64,000 nucleotides of DNA from Geodermatophilus pulveris (GTDB taxonomy: Bacteria; Actinomycetota; Actinomycetes; Mycobacteriales; Geodermatophilaceae), in the NCBI RefSeq assembly GCF_900188375.1, contig NZ_FZOO01000006.1, forward strand, positions 1 to 64,000, in the 5' to 3' direction. The translations under genes were made by a program, and so were the position numbers. Positions 62,584-64,000 of the stretch are shown piece by piece. Numbering within the stretch: the stretch's first letter is position 1; every line of letters begins with the position of its first letter. The notes below the pieces were generated by a model that saw only the letters and a list, made by a program, of their open reading frames with translations, had not been told where the DNA came from and did not search any database.

Positions 62584-64000
62584 TCAGGGCCGGACGTGGC
62601 GTAGCGCGAAGTCCAGGGCGACCTCGACCTGGCGGATGGTCTCCTCGACGACCAGCGAGCCGTGGCCGGCGTCGAAGCGGTACACCTCGTGCGGCTTGTC
62701 CAGCTCGGTCAGCCGGGCGAGGTAGTTGTCGATCTGCCGGATCGGGCAGCGCGGGTCGTTCGCGCCGGCCACCACGAGCACCGGGGCGACCACGGACTGC
62801 ACGTGGGTGATCGGCGAGGAGCGCACGTACACGTCGCGCACCTGCTCCGGTGAGCCGCCGAACAGCGCCCGGTCGTAGGCGCGCAGGCCCTCCATCTCGT
62901 CCTCGTAGGCGGCCAGGTAGTCCGCCACGGGGACCTCGGCGATGCCGGCGGCCCACCGTTCGGGCTGCGTGCCCAGGCCCAGCAGGGTGAGGAAGCCGCC
63001 CCAGGACCCGCCGGAGATCAGCGCCCGCGCCGGGTCGAGGAAGCCCTCCGCCACCAGCGCGTCGTAGACGGCGGCGACGTCCTCGAGCTCGGTGAGCCCG
63101 GGCCGGCCGGTCAGCGCGTCCCGCCACGCGGACCCGTAGCCGGTCGAGCCTCGGTAGTTGACGTGCACGACCGCGTACCCGGCGTCCACGTAGGCCGCCC
63201 GGCGGGCGCGGTAGGAGTCGTCGTCGGCGGCCTCCGGCCCGCCGTGCACGAGGAACGCGGTCGCGTACGGGGCGGGGCCGGCCGGGCGCACCACCAGGGC
63301 GTGCACGTCGCCGCCCGGGCCGGGCACCCAGCGGTCCTCGACCGGGTACGCCGGCGGCGGCGCCTCGCCGGGTGCGGCGAGCACGACCGGCCCGTCGGCC
63401 CGCCGGACCACCGGCGGCAGCTCGGCGTTCGACCAGGCCAGCTCCACGGTGCCGTCGGGCCGGGCGGTGGCCCCGCGGACGACGCCGCGCGGGGTGTCCA
63501 GCTGCTCCAGCGCGCCGGTGGCCAGGTCGTAGCGGTACAGCTCGCTGCGGGCGGCGTGGTCGTGGCCGACCAGCAGCGCCGAGCCGTCGGGGTACCAGCC
63601 GGCGGTCACGTCCCCGGGCAGGTCGAGCACGACCTCGGTCTCGGTGTCGGCGTCGACGTCCCAGACCAGCAGCTCCTCGCGGCCGCGGCGCTCGTGGCCG
63701 ACCAGCAGCCGCCGGTCACCGGGCAGCGGGGCGAACGCCAGCGCGTGCAGCCCCAGTCCCTCGCCGTCCCACTTCTCCGCGACGACGTCGGGCGCGTCCT
63801 CGGTGGTGGTGGCGGTGCGCAGCACCCGCAGCGCCGGGTAGCGCGGGTCGCCGTGCTCGGAGTGCGAGACGACCAGCAGGTCCTCGTCGTGGGTGAGCGC
63901 GTCGACCGACGCCGGGTCCGCGTGCCGGTAGACCACCCGTGGCGTGCCGCCGGCCGGGGCCAGCCACAGCTCCGAGCCGTCGTCGGTGGACCGGCCGACC
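62584..64000 (-). CDS. S9-family prolyl oligopeptidase-like peptidase, partial
   Basis: The frame is open to the right edge, so the N-terminus is missing; 471 codons are visible. The first part (about 250 residues) is a beta-propeller-like region with repeats such as DDGSELWLAPAGG and DGSALLVGHDHAARSELYRY. The C-terminal alpha/beta hydrolase has AFLVHGGPEAADDDSYRARR, LISGGSWGGFLTLLGLGTQP (nucleophile Ser in GxSxG), GANDPRCPIRQ (Asp) and FDAGHGSLVVEE (His). It cleaves small peptides in the cytosol. It converges on asd with 66 bp between stops. Confidence 0.9.
   Translation of the reverse strand, partial: VGRSTDDGSELWLAPAGGTPRVVYRHADPASVDALTHDEDLLVVSHSEHGDPRYPALRVLRTATTTEDAPDVVAEKWDGEGLGLHALAFAPLPGDRRLLVGHERRGREELLVWDVDADTETEVVLDLPGDVTAGWYPDGSALLVGHDHAARSELYRYDLATGALEQLDTPRGVVRGATARPDGTVELAWSNAELPPVVRRADGPVVLAAPGEAPPPAYPVEDRWVPGPGGDVHALVVRPAGPAPYATAFLVHGGPEAADDDSYRARRAAYVDAGYAVVHVNYRGSTGYGSAWRDALTGRPGLTELEDVAAVYDALVAEGFLDPARALISGGSWGGFLTLLGLGTQPERWAAGIAEVPVADYLAAYEDEMEGLRAYDRALFGGSPEQVRDVYVRSSPITHVQSVVAPVLVVAGANDPRCPIRQIDNYLARLTELDKPHEVYRFDAGHGSLVVEETIRQVEVALDFALRHVRP

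Overview
The window is about 75% G+C and coding-dense. It has many GTG starts, short overlapping gene junctions (GTGA/ATGA) and TANNNT -10 boxes lying only 6-9 nt upstream of several start codons, all typical of an actinobacterium. The conserved block ffs-dnaX-ybaB-recR, followed further right by leuA and lysC-asd, matches the mycobacterial and frankial gene order. Protein style (CGNR regulator, tRNA adenosine deaminase-associated protein, DUF2630, fused MrpAB) suggests a Geodermatophilaceae-like organism. That placement is inference; no 16S gene is present.

Layout. 1-7.4 kb: the end of a Pro/Thr-repeat membrane-anchored protein, a PAP2 phosphatase, a CGNR regulator divergent from an MFS exporter, tRNA-Ser(GCU) and tRNA-Arg(ACG) with an ABC-ATPase remnant behind them, a thioesterase, an FMN 2-hydroxyacid oxidase and a MarR regulator. 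7.5-15.2 kb: a tightly coupled seven-gene operon for a nucleotide-activated heptose and its transfer: a GT2-GmhB fusion, GT9, two GT4, GmhA, HldE and a second GT9. An SBP-VWA protein and a UDP-glucuronate decarboxylase follow on the opposite strand. The same inverted repeat (ACACT-N10-AGTGT) lies before the operon and before the decarboxylase gene. 18-25.7 kb: tyrA group, methyltransferase/HAD/tadA group, two more tRNA-Ser genes, a Ser/Thr kinase and an EamA exporter.

25.8-31 kb: SRP RNA, YceI protein, dnaX, an ArsR/AHSA1 pair with a two-operator promoter, ybaB and recR. 31-37.2 kb: a complete oligopeptide-type ABC importer (binding lipoprotein, two permeases, two ATPases). 37.2-48.9 kb: single genes, including a Rieske protein, a TPM protein, VOC, F420-type and AEC proteins, a PRISE-type reductase, two pirins, a MurE-like ligase without the DNPR motif, and an ABC-F ATPase. 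48.9-49.35 kb is a scar holding two gene remnants. 49.4-55.9 kb: a full Mrp Na+/H+ antiporter operon. 55.9-62.5 kb: leuA with a leucine-codon leader peptide, a frameshifted XRE regulator, a phospholipase D and the lysC-asd operon. An S9 peptidase gene runs off the right edge.

The most unusual system is the heptose cluster. It encodes every step to ADP-D-glycero-D-manno-heptose but has no HldD epimerase in the window, in an organism type that makes no lipopolysaccharide. It is accompanied by five glycosyltransferase domains and a candidate shared operator.
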